From Sepiola atlantica (lineage: Eukaryota; Mollusca; Cephalopoda; Sepiida; Sepiolidae): a stretch of 64,000 nt of DNA. Of this stretch, positions 24,845-39,700 are shown one piece after another. Below the pieces are notes generated by a model. It was not told where the DNA came from. It saw only the letters and a list, made by a program, of their open reading frames with translations, and made no database searches. Both the position numbers and the translations under genes were made by a program. Numbering within the stretch: position 1 is the stretch's first letter; each line of letters opens with the position of its first letter. Location of the stretch: positions 1,240,001-1,304,000 of the forward strand of contig CAUVYP010000262.1 of NCBI GenBank assembly GCA_963556195.1. Reading direction: 5' to 3'.

Positions 24845-25959
24845 TTTAGCGCGTTTTAAAGTTGATATCGCTTTTGTTTATAACTTCCACATTTATTCGA
24901 ATTGTGCAACGAAACTTTGCAGAGAGTCGCGGTAGGCCTTTTCTACTGAAGTACCAAGTTTCAGAAGTGCAGCTCTAGTACTGCCGGAGATATGTCGATA
25001 CAAACTGAATACGCAAAACATCAACAAAATTGAGCGCGTTTTGAAGTTGATATCGCTTTTGTTTATAACTTCCACATTTATTCGAATTGTGCAACGAAAC
25101 TTTGCAGACAGTCGCGGATAGGCCTTTTCTACTGAATTACAAAGTTTCAGAAGTGCAGCTCAAGTACTGCCGGAGATATGTCGATACAAACTGAATACGC
25201 AAAACATCAACAAAATTTAGCGCGTTTTAAAGTTGATATCGCTTTTGTTTATAACTTCCACATTTATTCGAATTGTGCAACCAAACTTTGCAGACAGTCG
25301 CGGAGACACATTTCCTACGTAAGTACCCAGTTTCAGAAGTGCAGCTCAAGTACTGCCGGAGATATGTTGATACAAACTGAATACGCAAAACATCAACAAA
25401 ATTTAGCGCGTTTTAAAGTTGATATCGCTTTTGTTTATAACTTCCACATTTATTCGAATTGTGCAACGAAACTTGGCAGACAGTCGCGGATAGGCCTTTT
25501 CTACGGAAGTACCAAGTTTCAGAATTGCAGCTCTCGTACTGCCGGAGATATGTCGATACAAACTGAATACGCAAAACATCAACAAAATTTAGCGCGTTTT
25601 AAAGTGGATATCGCTTTTGGTTATAACTTCCACATTTATTCGAATTGTGCAACGAAACTTTGCAGACAGTCGCGGATGGGCCTTTTCTACTGAAGTACCA
25701 AGTTTCAGAAGTGCAGCTTATGTACTGCCGGAGATATGTCGATACAAACTGAATACGCAAAACATCAACAAAATTTAGCGCGTTTTAAAGTTGATATCGC
25801 TTTTGTTTATAACTTCCACATTTATTCGAATTGTGCAACGAAACTTTGCAGACAGTTGCGGATAGACCTTTTCTACTGAAGTAGTAAGTTTCAGAAGTGC
25901 AGCTTTTGTACTGCCGGAGATATGTCGATACAAACTGAATACGCAAAACATCAACAAAA
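24845..25959 (+). repeat. Six-monomer tandem duplication, copy 2 (1115 bp)
   Basis: Order P-like/Q-A-B-K-S at an offset of 1115 bp from copy 1, with the same 'gcggtaggcc' one-base loss. Its first monomer starts as the generic 'gcgttttaaag' and not P's 'gcgtttaaaag', so the junction unit looks like a product of exchange. A few point differences separate the copies. Confidence 0.83.
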
Positions 25960-26331
25960 TTTAGCGCGTTTTAAAGTTGATATCGCTTTTGTTTATAACT
26001 TCCACATTTATTCGAATTGTGCAACGAAACTTTGCAGACAGTCGCGGAGACACATTTTCTACTGAAGTACCAAGTTGCAGAAGTGCAGCTCTAGTACTGC
26101 CGGAGATATCTCGATACAAACTGAATACGCAAAACATCAACAAAATTTAGCGCGTTTTAAAGTTGATATCGCTTTTGTTTATAACTTCCACATTTATTCG
26201 AATTGTGCAACGAAACTTTGCAGACAGTCGCGGATAGGCCGTTTCTAGTGAAGTACCAAGTTTCAGAAGTGCAGCTCCAGTACTGCATGAGATATGTCGA
26301 TACAAACTGAATACGCAAAACATCAACAAAA
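25960..26331 (+). repeat. R-L pair
   Basis: Monomer R (GACACA box, 'caagttgcagaag', 'ctctagtactg', 'gatatctcgat') and monomer L ('ggccgtttctag', 'ctccagtactgcatgag'), leading into the next N. Confidence 0.78.
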
Positions 26332-29300
26332 TTTAGCGCGTTTTAAAGTTGATATCGCTTTTGGTTATAACTTCCACATTTATTCGAATTGTGCAACGCA
26401 ACTTTGCAGACAGTCGCGGATAGGCCTTTTCTACTGAAGTAATCAGTTTCAGAATTGCAGCTCTAGTACTGCCGGAGATATGTCGATATAAACTGAATAC
26501 GCAAAACATCAACAAAATTTAGCGCGTTTTAAAGTTGATATCGCTTTTGTTTATAACTTCCACATTTATTCGAATTGTGCAACGATAATTTGCAGACAGT
26601 CGCGGAGACACATTTTCTAGTGAAGTACAAAATTTCAGAAGTGCAGCTGTTGTACTGCCGGAGATATGTCGATACAAACTGAATACGCAAAACATCAACA
26701 AAATTTAGCGCGTTTAAAAGTTGATATCGCTCTTGTTTATAACTTCCACATTTATTCGAATTGTGCAACGAAACTTTGCAGACAGTCGCGGATAGGCCTT
26801 TTCTACTGAAGTACCAAGTTTCAGAAGTGCAGCTCTAGTACTGCCGGAGATATGTCGATACAAACTGAATACGCAAAACATCAACAAAATTGAGCGCGTT
26901 TTAAAGTTGATATCGCTTTTGTTTATAACTTCCACATTTATTCGAATTGTGCAACGCAACTTTGCAGACAGTCGCGGATAGGCCTTTTCTACTGAATTAC
27001 AAAGTTTCAGAAGTGCAGCTCAAGTACTGTCGGAGATATGTCGATACAAACTGAATACGCAAAACATCAACAAAATTTAGCGCGTTTTAAAGTTGATATC
27101 GCTTTTGTTTATAACTTCCACATTTATTCGAATTGTGCAACGAAACTTGGCAGACAGTCGCGGATAGGCCTAGTCTACTGAAGTACCGAGTTTCAGAATT
27201 GCAGCTCTCGTACTGCCGGAGATATGTCGATACAAACTGAATACGCAAAACATCAACAAACTTTAGCGCGTTTTAAAGTTGATATCGCTTTTGTTTATAA
27301 CTTCCACATTTATTCGAATTGTGCAACGAAACTTTGCAGACAGTCGCGGAGAGACCTTTTCTACTGAAGTACCAAGTTTCAGAAGTGCAGCTTATGTACT
27401 GCCGGAGATATGTCGATACAAACTGAATACGCAAAACATCAACAAAAATTAGCGCGTTTTAAAGTTGATATCGCTTTTGTTTATAACTTCCGCATTTATT
27501 CGAATTGTGCAACGAACCTGTGCGGACAACCGCGAAGACACATTTTCTACTGAAGTACCAAGTTTCAGAATTGCAGCTCCAGTACTGCGGGAGATATGTC
27601 GATACAAACGTAATACGCAAAACATCAACAAAATTTAGCGCGTTTTAAAGTTGATATCGCTTTTGTTTATAACTTCCACATTTATTCGAATTGTGCAACG
27701 AAACTTTGCAGACAGTCGCGGATAGGCCTTTTCTACTGAAGTACCAAGTTTCAGAAGTGCAGCTCTAGTACTGCCGGAGATATGTCGATATAAACTGAAT
27801 ACGCAAAACATCAACAAAATTTAGCGCGTTTTAAAGTTGATATCGCTTTTGTTTATAACTTCCACATTCATTCGAATTGTGCAACGAAACTTTGCAGACA
27901 GTCCCGGACAGACCTTTTCTACTGAAGTACCAAGTTTCAGAAGTGCATCTTTGGTACTGCCGGAGATATGTCGATACAAACTGAATACGCAAAACATCAA
28001 CAAAAATTAGCGCGTTTTAACGTTGATATCGCTTTTGTTTATAACTTCCACATTTATTCGAATTGTGCAACGAAACTTTGCAGACAGTCGCGGAGACACA
28101 TTTTCTACTGAAGTACCAAGTTTCAGAAGTGCAGCTCTTGCACTGCCGGAGATATGTTGATACAAACTGAATACGCAAAACATCAACAAAATTTAGCGCG
28201 TTTTAAAGTTGATATCGCTTTTGTTTATAACTTCCCCATTTATTCGAATTGTGCAACGAAACTTTGCAGACAGTCGCGGATAGGCCTTTTCTACTGAAGT
28301 ACCAAGTTTCAGAAGTGCAGCTTATGTACTGCCGGAGATATGTCGATACAAACTGAATACGACAAACATCAACAAAATTTAGCGCGTTTTAAAGTTGATA
28401 TCGCTTTTGTTTATAACTTCCACATTTATTCGAATTGTGCAACGAAACTTTGCAGACAGTCGCGGATAGGCCGTTTCTAGTGAAGTACCAAGTTTCAAAA
28501 GTGCAGCTCCAGTACTGCCGGAGATATGTCGATACAAACTGAATACGCAAAACATCAACAAAATTTAGCGCGTTTTAAAGTTGATATCGCTTTTGTTTAT
28601 AACTTCCACATTTATTCGAATTGTGCAACGAAACTTTGCGGACAGTCGCGGATAGGCCTTCTCTACTGAAGTACCAAGTTTCAGAAGTGCAGCTCTTGTA
28701 CTGCCGGAGATATGTCGATACAAACTGAATACGCAACACATCAACAAAATTTAGCGCGTTTTAAAGTTGATATCGCTTTTGTTTATAACTTCCACATTTA
28801 TTCGAATTGTGCAACGAAACTTTGCAGACAGTCGCGGATAGACCTATTCTGAGAAAGTACTAAGTTTCAGAAGTGCAGCTCCAGTACTGCGGGAGATATG
28901 TCGATACAAACTGAATACGCAAAACATCAACAAAATTTAGCGCGTTTTAAAGTTGATATCGCTTTTGGTTATAACTTCCACATTTATTCGAATTGTGCAA
29001 CGCAACTTTGCAGACAGTCGCGGATCGGCCTTTTCTACTGAAGTAATCAGTTTCAGAATTGCAGCTCTTGTACTGCCGGAGATATGTGTATACAAACTTA
29101 ATACGCAAAACATCAACAAAATTTAGCGCGTTTTAAAGTTGATATCGCTTTTGTTTATAACTTCCACATTCATTCGAATTGTGCAACGAAACTTTGCAGA
29201 CAGTCCCGGATAGACCTTTTCTACTAGAGTACCAAGTTTCAGAAGTGCATCTTTGGTACTGCCGGAGATATGTCGATAAAAACTGAATACGCAAAACATC

Positions 29301-30423
29301 AACAAAAATTAGCGCGTTTTAAAGTTGATATCGCTTTTGTTTATAACTTCCACATTTATTCGAATTGTGCAACGAAACTTTGCAGACAGTCGCGGAGACA
29401 CATGTTCTACTGAAGTACCAAGTTTCAGAAGTGCAGCTGTTGTACTGCCGGAGATATGTCGATACAAACTGAATACGCAAAACATCAACAAAATTTAGCG
29501 CGTTTTAAAGTTGATATCGCTTTTGTTTATAACTTCCCCATTTATTCGAATTGTGCAACGAAACTTTGCAGAAAGTACCGGAGACACATTTTCTACTGAA
29601 GTACCAGGTTTCAGAATTGCAGCTCTTGTACTGCCGGAGATATGTCGATACAAACTGAATACGCAAAACATCAACAAAATTTAGCGCGTTTTAAAGTTGA
29701 TATCGCTTTTGTTTATAACTTCCACATTTATTCGAATTGTGCAACGAAACTTTGCAGACAGTCGCGGATAGGCCTTTTCTACTGAAGTACCAAGTTTCAG
29801 AAGTGCAGCTCTAGTACTGCCGGAGATATGTCGATACAAACTGAATACGCAAAACATCAACAAAATTTAGCGCGTTTTAAAGTTGATATCGCTTTTGTTT
29901 ATAACTTCCACATTTATTCGAATTGTGCAACGAAACTTTGCAGACAGTCCCGGATAGACCTTTTCTACTAGAGTACCAAGTTTCAGAAGTGCATCTTTGG
30001 TACTGCCGGAGATATGTCGATACAAACTGAATACGCAAAACATCAACAAAAATTAGCGCGTTTTAAAGTTGATATCGCTTTTGTTTATAACTTCCACATT
30101 TATTCGAATTGTGCAACGAAACTTTGCAGACAGTCGCGGATAGACCTTTTCTACTGAAGTAGTAAGTTTCAGAAGTGCAGCTTTTGTACTGCCGGAGATA
30201 TGTCGATACAAACTGAATACGCAAAACATCAACAAAATTTAGCGCGTTTTAAAGTTGATATCGCTTTTGTTTATAACTTCCACATTTATTCGAATTGTGC
30301 AACGAAACTTTGCAGACAGTCGCGGAGACACATTTTCTACTGAAGTACCAAGTTGCAGAAGTGCAGCTCTAGTACTGCCGGAGATATGTCGATACAAACT
30401 GAATACGCAAAACATCAACAAAA
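26332..30423 (+). repeat. HOR round of 22 monomers, N to R
   Basis: Order N-O-P-Q-B-C-D-G-H-I-J/K-L-M-T-N-H-I-J-G-H-S-R, exactly 4092 bp. A is missing after Q, E and F are missing after D, and a second partial cycle (N-H-I-J-G-H) is embedded. This is the first round from the left that carries D, with its cluster of substitutions at 27514-27535, and T ('attctgagaaag'). Confidence 0.75.
27514..27535 (+). repeat. D-type divergent patch
   Basis: Six substitutions against the consensus within unit positions 70-88 of an otherwise near-consensus monomer. The same patch recurs at about 31792, 33651, 38115, 41463, 44811, 47973, 50019 and 62851, always as the D unit. Clustered changes suggest conversion from a diverged donor unit; this is inference. 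Confidence 0.7.
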
Positions 30424-30609
30424 TTTAGCGCGTTTTAAAGTTGATATCGCTTTTGTTTTTAACTTCCACATTTATTCGAATTGTGCAACGAAACTTTGCA
30501 GACAGTCGCGGATAGGCCGTTTCTAGTGAAGTAATCAGTTTCAGAATTGCAGCTCTTGTACTGCCGGAGATATGTGTATACAAACTTAATACGCAAAACA
30601 TCAACAAAA
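30424..30609 (+). repeat. L/N hybrid monomer
   Basis: The first part matches L ('ggccgtttctagtgaag') and the second matches N ('gtaatcag', 'gaattgcag', 'gtgtatac', 'acttaatac'). The switch falls near unit positions 101-112. A private 'gtttttaac' is shared with the hybrid at 40095. Confidence 0.85.
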
Positions 30610-33026
30610 TTTAGCGCGTTTTAAAGTTGATATCGCTTTTGTTTATAACTTCCACATTTATTCGAATTGTGCAACGATAATTTGCAGACAGTCGCGGAGA
30701 CACATTTTCTAGTGAAGTACCAAATTTCAGAAGTGCAGCTGTTGTACTGCCGGAGATATGTCGATACAAACTGAATACGCAAAACATCAACAAAATTTAG
30801 CGCGTTTAAAAGTTGATATCGCTCTTGTTTATAACTTCCACATTTATTCGAATTGTGCAACGAAACTTTGCAGACAGTCGCGGATAGGCCTTTTCTACTG
30901 AAGTACCAAGTTTCAGAAGTGCAGCTCTAGTACTGCCGGAGATATCTCGATACAAACTGAATACGCAAAACATCAACAAAATTGAGCGCGTTTTAAAGTT
31001 GATATCGCTTTTGTTTATAACTTCCACATTTATTCGAATTGTGCAACGAAACTTTGCAGACAGTCGCGGATAGGCCTTTTCTACTGAATTACAAAGTTTC
31101 AGAAGTGCAGCTCAAGTACTGCCGGAGATATGTCGATACAAACTTAATACGCAAAACATCAACACAATTTAGCGCGTTTTAAAGTTGATATCGCTTTTGT
31201 TTATAACTTCCACATTTATTCGAATTGTGCAACGAAACTTTGCAGACAGTCGCGGAGACACATTTCCTACGTAAGAACTCAGTTTCAGAAGTGCAGCTCT
31301 TGTACTACCGGAGATATGTTGATACAAACTGAATACGCAAAACATCAACAAAATTTAGCGCGTTTTAAAGTTGATATCGCTTTTGTTTATAACTTCCACA
31401 TTTATTCGAATTGTGCAACGAAACTTGGCAGACAGTCGCGGATAGGCCTTTTCTACTGAAGTACCAAGTTTCAGAATTGCAGCTCTCGTACTGCCGGAGA
31501 TATGTCGATACAAACTGAATACGCAAAACATCAACAAAATTTAGCGCGTTTTAAAGTTGATATCGCTTTTGTTTATAACTTCCACATTTATTCGAATTGT
31601 GCAACGAAACTTAGCAGACAGTCGCGGAGAGACCTTTTCTACTGAAGTACCAAGTTTCAGAAGTGCAGCTTTTGTACCGCCGGAGATATGTCGATACAAA
31701 CTGAATATGCAAAACATCAACAAAAATTAGCGCGTTTTAAAGTTGATATCGCTTTTGTTTATAACTTCCACATTTATTCGAATTGTGCAACGAACCTGTG
31801 CGGACAACCGCGAAGACACATTTTCTACTGAAGTACCAAGTTCAGAATTGCAGCTCTTGTACTGCCGGAGATATTTCGATACAAACTGAATACGCAAAAC
31901 ATCAACAAAATTTAGCGCGTTTTAAAGTTGATATCGCTTTTGTTTATAACTTCCACATTTATTCGAATTGTGCAACGAAACTTTGCGGACAGTGGCGGAT
32001 AGGCCTTTTCTACTGAAGTAGCAAGTTTCAGAATTGCAGCTCTTGTACTGCCGGAGATATGTCGATACAAACTGAATACGCAAAACATCAACAAAATTAA
32101 GCGCGTTTTAAAGTTGATATCGCTTTTGTTAATAACTTCCACATTTATTCGAATTGTGCAACGAAACTTTGCAGACAGTCGCGGATAGGCCTTTTCTAGT
32201 GAAGTACCAAGTTTCAGAAGTGCAGCTCCAGTACTGCGGGAGATATGTCGATACAAACGTAATAAGCAAAACATCAACAAAATTTAGCGCGTTTTAAAGT
32301 TGATATCGCTTTTGTTTATAACTTCCACATTTATTCGAATTGTGCAACGAAACTTTGCAGACAGTCGCGGATAGGCCTTTTCTACTGGAGTATTAAGTTT
32401 CAGAAGTTCAGCTCCAGTACTGCGGGAGATATGTCGATATAAACTGAATACGCAAAACATCAACAAAATTTAGCGCGTTTTAAAGTTGATATCGCTTTTG
32501 TTTATAACTTCCACATTTATTCGAATTGTGCAACGAAACTCTGCAGACAGTCCCGGATAGACCTTTTCTACTGAAGTACCCAGTTTCAGAAGTGCATCTT
32601 TGGTACTGCCGGAGATATGTCGATACAAACTGAATACGCAAAACATCAACAAAAATTAGCGCGTTTTAACGTTGATATCGCTTTTGTTTATAACTTCCAC
32701 ATTTATTCGAATTGTGCAACGAAACTTTGCAGACAGTCGCGGAGACACATGTTCTACTGAAGTACCAAGTTTCATAAGTGCAGCTCTTGTACTGCCGGAG
32801 ATATGTCGATACAAACTGAATACGCAAAACATCAACAAAATTTAGCGCGTTTTAAAGTTGATATCGCTTTTGTTTATAACTTCCACATTTATTCGAATTG
32901 TGCAACGAAACTTTGCAGACAGTCGCGGATAGGCCTTTTTTACTGAATTACAAAGTTTCAGAAGTGCAGCTCAAGTACTGCCGGAGATATGTCGATACAA
33001 ACTTAATACGCAAAACATCAACACAA
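30424..33026 (+). repeat. HOR round of 14 monomers, N-hybrid to Q
   Basis: Order N(hybrid)-O-P-Q-A-B-C-D-E-F-G-H-I-Q. The D unit has lost one base ('caagttcagaattg'). This is the first round containing the full A-to-I run. The I-to-Q jump at 32841 ('tactgaattacaaag') leads straight into another A. Confidence 0.8.
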
Positions 33027-36000
33027 TTTAGCGCGTTTTAAAGTTGATATCGCTTTTGTTTATAACTTCCACATTTATTCGAATTGTGCAACGAAACTTT
33101 GCAGACAGTCGCGGAGACACATTTCCTACGTAAGTACCCAGTTTCAGAAGTGCAGCTCTTGTACTGCCGGAGATATGTTGATACAAACTGAATACGCAAA
33201 ACATCAACAAAATTTAGCGCGTTTTAAAGTTGATATCGCTTTTGTTTATAACTTCCACATTTATTCGAATTGTGCAACGAAACTTTGCAGACAGTCGCGG
33301 ACAGGCCTATTCTACTGAAGTACCAAGTTTCAGAATTGCAGCTCTTGTACTGCCGGAGATATGTCGATACAAACTGAATACGCAAAACATCAACAAAATT
33401 TAGCGCGTTTTAAAGTTGATATCGCTTTTGTTTATAACTTCCACATTTATTCGAATTGTGCAACGAAACTTTGCAGACAGTCGCGGAGAGACCTTTTCTA
33501 CTGAAGTACCAAGTTTCAGAAGTGCAGCTTTTGTACCGCCGGAGATATGTCGATACAAACTGAATACGCAAAACATCAACAAAAATTAGCGCGTTTTAAA
33601 GTTGATATCGCTTTTGTTTATAACTTCCACATTTATTCGAATTGTGCAACGAACCTGTGCGGACAACCGCGAAGACACATTTTCTACTGAAGTACCAAGT
33701 TTCAGAATTGCAGCTCTTGTACTGCCGGAGATATTTCGATACAAACTGAATACGCAAAACATCAACAAAATTTAGCGCGTTTTAAAGTTGATATCGCTTT
33801 TGTTTATAACTTCCACATTTATTCGAATTGTGCAACGAAACTTTGCAGACAGTGGCGGATAGGCCTTTTCTACTGAAGTAGCAAGTTTCAGAATTGCAGC
33901 TCTTGTACTGCCGGAGATATGTCGATACAAACTGAATACGCAAAACATCAACAAAATTTAGCGCGTTTTAAAGTTGATATCGCTTTTGTTTATACCTTCC
34001 ACATTTATTTGAATTGTGCAACGAAACTTTGCAGACAGTCGCGGATAAGCCTTTTCTAGTGAAGTACCAAGTTTCAGAAGTGCAGCTCCAGTACTGCGGG
34101 AGATATGTCGATACAAACGTAATACGCAAAACATCAACAAAATTTAGCGCGTTTTAAAGTTGATATCGCTTTTGTGTATAACTTCCACATTTATTCGAAT
34201 TGTGCAACGAAACTTTGCAGACAGTCGCGGAGACACATTTTCTACTGAAGTACCAAGTTTCAGAAGTTCAGCTCCAGTACTGCGGGAGATATGTCGATAT
34301 AAACTGAATACGCAAAACATCAACAAAATTTAGCGTGTTTTAAAGTTGATATCGCTTTTGTTTATAACTTCCACATTCATTCGAATTGTGCAACGATACT
34401 TTGCAGACAGTCCCGGATAGACCTTTTCTACTGAAGTACCAAGGTTCAGAAGTGCAGCTCCAGTACTGCCGGAGATATGTCGATACAAACTGAATACGCA
34501 AAACATCAACAAAAATTAGCGCGTTTTAACGTTGATATCGCTTTTGTTTATAACTTCCACATTTTTTCGAATTGTGCAACGAAACTTTGCAGACAGTCGC
34601 GGAGACACATGTTCTACTGAAGTACCAAGTTTCAGAAGTGCAGCTCTTGTACTGCCGGAGATATGTCGATACAAACTGAATACGCAAAACATCAACAAAA
34701 TTTAGCGCGTTTTAAAGTTGATATCGCTTTTGTTTATAACTTCCCCATTTATTCGAATTGTGCAACGAAACTTTGCAGAAAGTCGCGGAGACACATTTTC
34801 TACTGAAGTACCAGGTTTCAGAATTGCAGCTCTTGTACTGCCGGAGATATGTCGATACAAACTGAATACGCAAAACATCAACAGAATTTAGCGCGTTTTA
34901 AAGTTGATATCGCTTTTGTTTATAACTTCCACATTTATTCGAATTGTGCAACGAAACTTTGCAGACAGTCGCGGATAGGCCTTTTCTACTGAAGTACCAA
35001 GTTTCAGAAGTGCAGCTCTAGTACTGCCGGAGATATGTCGATACAAACTGAATACGCAAAACATCAACAAAATTTAGCGCGTTTTAAAGTTGATATCGCT
35101 TTTGTTTAAAACTTCCACATTCATTCGAATTGTGCAACGAAACTTTGCAGACACTCCCGGATAGACCTTTTCTACTAGAGTACCAAGTTTCAGAAGTGCA
35201 TCTTTGGTACTGCCGGAGATATGTCGATACAAACTGAATACGCAAAACATCAACAAAAATTAGCGCGTTTTAAAGTTGATATCGCTTTTGTTTATAACTT
35301 CCACATTCATTCGAGTTGTGCAACGAAACTTTGCAGACAGTCGCGGAGACACATTTTCTACTGAAGTACCAAGTTTCAGAAGTGCAGCTCTTGTACTTCC
35401 GGAGATATGTCGATACAAACTGAATACGCAAAACATCAACAAAATTTAGCGCGTTTTAAAGTTGATATCGCTTTTGTTTATAACTTCCCCATTTGTTCGA
35501 ATTGTGACACGAAACTTTGCAGACAGTCGCGGAGACACATTTTCTACTGAAGTACCAGGTTTCAGAATTGCAGCCCTTGGCCTGCCGGAGATAATTCGAT
35601 ACAAACTGAATACGCAAAACATCAACAAAATTTAGCGCGTTTTAAAGTTGATATCGCTTTTGTTTATAACTTCCACATTTATTCGAATTGTGCAACGAAA
35701 CTTTGCAGAAAGTCGCGGATAGGCCTTTTCTACTGAAGTACCAAGTTTCAGAAGTGCAGCTTATGTACTGCCGGAGATATGTCGATACAAACTGAATACG
35801 CAAAACATCAACAAAATTTAGCGCGTTTTAAAGTTGATATCGCTTTTGTTTATAACTTCCACATTTATTCGAATTGTGCAACGAAACTTTGCAGACAGTC
35901 GCGGAGACACATTTTCTACTGAAGTACCAAGTTGCAGAAGTGCAGCTCTAGTACTGCCGGAGATATGTCGATACAAACTGAATACGCAAAACATCAACAA

Positions 36001-36746
36001 AATTTAGCGCGTTTTAAAGTTGATATCGCTTTTGTTTATAACTTCCACATTTATTCGAATTGTGCAACGAAACTTTGCAGACAGTCGCGGATAGGCTGTT
36101 TCTACTGAAGTACCAAGTTTCAGAAGGGCAGCTTATGTACTGCCGGAGATATGTCGATACAAACTGAATACGCAAAACATCAACAAAATTTAGCGCGTTT
36201 TAAAGTTGATATCGCTTTTGTTTATAACTTCCACATTTATTCGAATTGTGCAACGAAACTTTGCAGACAGTCGCGGATAGACCTTTTCTACTGAAGTAGT
36301 AAGTTTCAGAAGTGAAGCTTTTGTACTGCCAGAGATATGTCGATACAAACTGAATACGCAAAACATCAACAAAATTTAGCGCGTTTTAAAGTTGATATCG
36401 CTTTTGTTTATAACTTCCACATTTATTCGAATTGTGCAACGAAACTTTGCAGACAGTTGCGGCGACACATTTTCTACTGAAGTACCAAGTTGCAGAAGTG
36501 CAGCTCTAGTACTGCCGGAGATATGTCGATACAAACTGAATACGCAAAACATCAACAAAATTTAGCGCGTTTTAAAGTTGATATCGCTTTTGTTTATAAC
36601 TTCCACATTTATTCGAATTGTGCAACAAAACTTTGCAGACAGTCGCGGATAGGCCGTTTCTAGTGAAGTACCAAGTTTCAGAAGTGCAGCTCCAGTACTG
36701 CATGAGATATGTCGATACAAACTGAATACGCAAAACATCAACAAAA
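33027..36746 (+). repeat. HOR round of 20 monomers, A to L
   Basis: Order A-B-C-D-E-F-G-H-I-J-G-H-I-J-K-R-K-S-R-L, 3720 bp. The embedded second G-H-I-J is a four-monomer insertion or duplication. The J at 35445 is heavily marked ('gtttgttcgaattgtgac'-like changes and 'gataattcgatac'), and a close copy appears at 41583. Confidence 0.8.
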
Positions 36747-39700
36747 TTTAGCGCGTTTTAAAGTTGATATCGCTTTTGGTTATAACTTCCACATTTATTC
36801 GAATTGTGCAACGCAACTTTGCAGACAGTCGCGGATAGGCCTTTTCTACTGAAGTAATCAGTTTCAGAATTGCAGCTCTTGTACTGCCGGAGATATGTGT
36901 ATACCAACTTAATACGCAAAACATCAACAAAATTTAGCGCGTTTTAAAGTTGATATCGCTTTTGTTTATAACTTCCACATTTATTCGAATTGTGCAACGA
37001 TAATTTGCAGACAGTCGCGGAGACACATTTTCTAGTGAAGTACCAAATTTCAGAAGTGCAGCTGTTGTACTGCCGGAGATATGTCGATACAAACTGAATA
37101 CGCAAAACATCAACAAAATTTAGCGCGTTTAAAAGTTGATATCGCTCTTGTTTATAACTTCCACATTTATTCGAATTGTGCAACGAAACTTTGCAGACAG
37201 TCGCGGATAGGCCTTTTCTACTGAAGTACCAAGTTTCAGAAGTGCAGCTCTAGTACTGCCCAAGATATCTCGATATAAACTGAATACGCAAAACATCAAA
37301 AAAATTGAGCGCGTTTTAAAGTTGATATCGCTTTTGTTTATAACTTCCACATTTATTCGAATTGTGCAACGAAACTTTGCAGACAGTCGCGGATAGGCCT
37401 TTTCTACTGAATTACAAAGTTTCAGAAGTGCAGCTCAAGTACAGCCGGAGATATGTCGATACAAACTTAATACGCAAAACATCAACACAATTTAGCGCGT
37501 TTTAAAGTTGATATCGCTTTTGTTTATAACTTCCACATTTATTCGAATTGTGCAAGGAAACTTTGCAGACAGTCGCGGAGACACATTTCCTACGTAAGTA
37601 CCCAGTTTCAGAAGTGCAGCTCTTGTACTGCCGGAGATATGTTGATACAAACTGAATACGCAAAACATCAACAAAATTTAGCGCGTTTTAAAGTTGATAT
37701 CGCTTTTGTTTATAACTTCCACATTTATTCGAATTGTGCAACGAAACTTGGCAGACAGTCGCGGATAGGCCTATTCTACTGAAGTACCAAGTTTCAGAAT
37801 TGCAGCTCTCGTACTGCCGGAGATATGTCGATACAAACTGAATACGCAAAACATCAACAAAATTTAGCGCGTTTTAAAGTTGATATCGCTTTTGTTTATA
37901 ACTTCCACATTTATTCGAATTGTGCAACGAAACTTTGCAGACAGTCGCGGAGAGACCTTTTCTACTGAAGTACCAAGTTTCAGAAGTGCAGCTTTTGTAC
38001 CGCCGGAGATATGTCGATACAAACTGAATACGCAAAACATCAACAAAAATTAGCGCGTTTTAAAGTTGATATCGCTTTTGTTTATAACTTCCACATTTAT
38101 TCGAATTGTGCAACGAACCTGTGCGGACAACCGCGAAGACACATTTTCTACTGAAGTACCAAGTTTCAGAATTGCAGCTCTTGTACTGCCGGAGATATTT
38201 CGATACAAACTGAATACGCAAAACATCAACAAAATTTAGCGCGTTTTAAAGTTGATATCGCTTTTGTTTATAACTTCCACATTTATTCGAATTGTGCAAC
38301 GAAACTTTGCAGACAGTGGCGGATAGGCCTTTTCTACTGAAGTAGCAAGTTTCAGAATTGCAGCTCTTGTACTGCCGGAGATATGTCGATACAAACTGAA
38401 TACGCAAAACATCAACAAAATTTAGCGCGTTTTAAACTTGATATCGCTTTTGTTTATACCTTCCACATTTATTCGAATTGTGCAACGAAACTTTGCAGAC
38501 AGTCGCGGATAAGCCTTTTCTAGTGAAGTACCAAGTTTCAGAAGTGCAGCTCCAGTACTGCGGGAGATATGTCGATACAAACGTAATACGCAAAACATCA
38601 ACAAAATTTAGCGCGTTTTAAAGTTGATATCGCTTTTGTTTATAACTTCCACATTTATTCGAATTGTGCAACGAAACTTTGCAGACAGTCGCGGATAGGC
38701 CTTTTCTACTGAAGTACCAAGTTTCAGAAGTTCAGCTCCAGTACTGCGGTAGATATGTCGATATAAACTGAATACGCACAACATCAACAAAATTTAGCGC
38801 GTTTTAAAGTTGATATCGCTTTTGTTTATAACTTCCACATTCATTCGAATTGTGCAACGAAACTTTGCAGTCACTCCCGGATAGACCTTTTCTACTGAAG
38901 TACCAAGTTTCAGAAGTGCATCTTTGGTACTGCCGGAGATATGTCGATACAAACTGAATACGCAAAACATCAACAAAATTTAGCGCGTTTTAAAGTTGAT
39001 ATCGCTTTTGTTTATAACTTCCACATTTATTCGAATTGTGCAACGAAACTTTGCAGACAGTCGCGGATAGGCCTTTTCTACTGAAGTACCAAGTTTCAGA
39101 AGTGCAGCTCTAGTACTGCCGGAGATATGTCGATACAAACTGAATACGCAAAACATCAACAAAATTTAGCGCGTTTTAAAGTTGATATCGCTTTTGTTTA
39201 TAACTTCCACATTTATTCGAATTGTGCAACGAAACTTTGCAGACAGTCCCGGATAGACCTTTTCTATTAGAGTACCAAGTTTCAGAAGTGCATCTTTGGT
39301 ACTGCCGGAGATATGTCGATACAAACTGAATACGCAAAACATCAACAAAAATTAGCGCGTTTTAAAGTTGATATCGCTTTTGTTTATAACTTCCACATTT
39401 ATTCGAGTTGTGCAACGAAACTTTGCAGACAGTCGCGGAGACACATTTTCTACTGAAGTACCAAGTTTCAGAAGTGCAGCTTTTGTACTGCCGGAGATAT
39501 GTCGATAAAAACTGAATACGCAAAACATCAACAAAATTTAGCGCGTTTTAAAGTTGATATCGCTTTTGTTTATAACTTCCCCATTTGTTCGAATTGTGAC
39601 ACGAAACTTTGCAGACAGTCGCGGAGACACATTTTCTACTGAAGTACCAGGTTTCAGAATTGCAGCCCTTGTACTGCCGGAGATATGTCGATACAAACTG

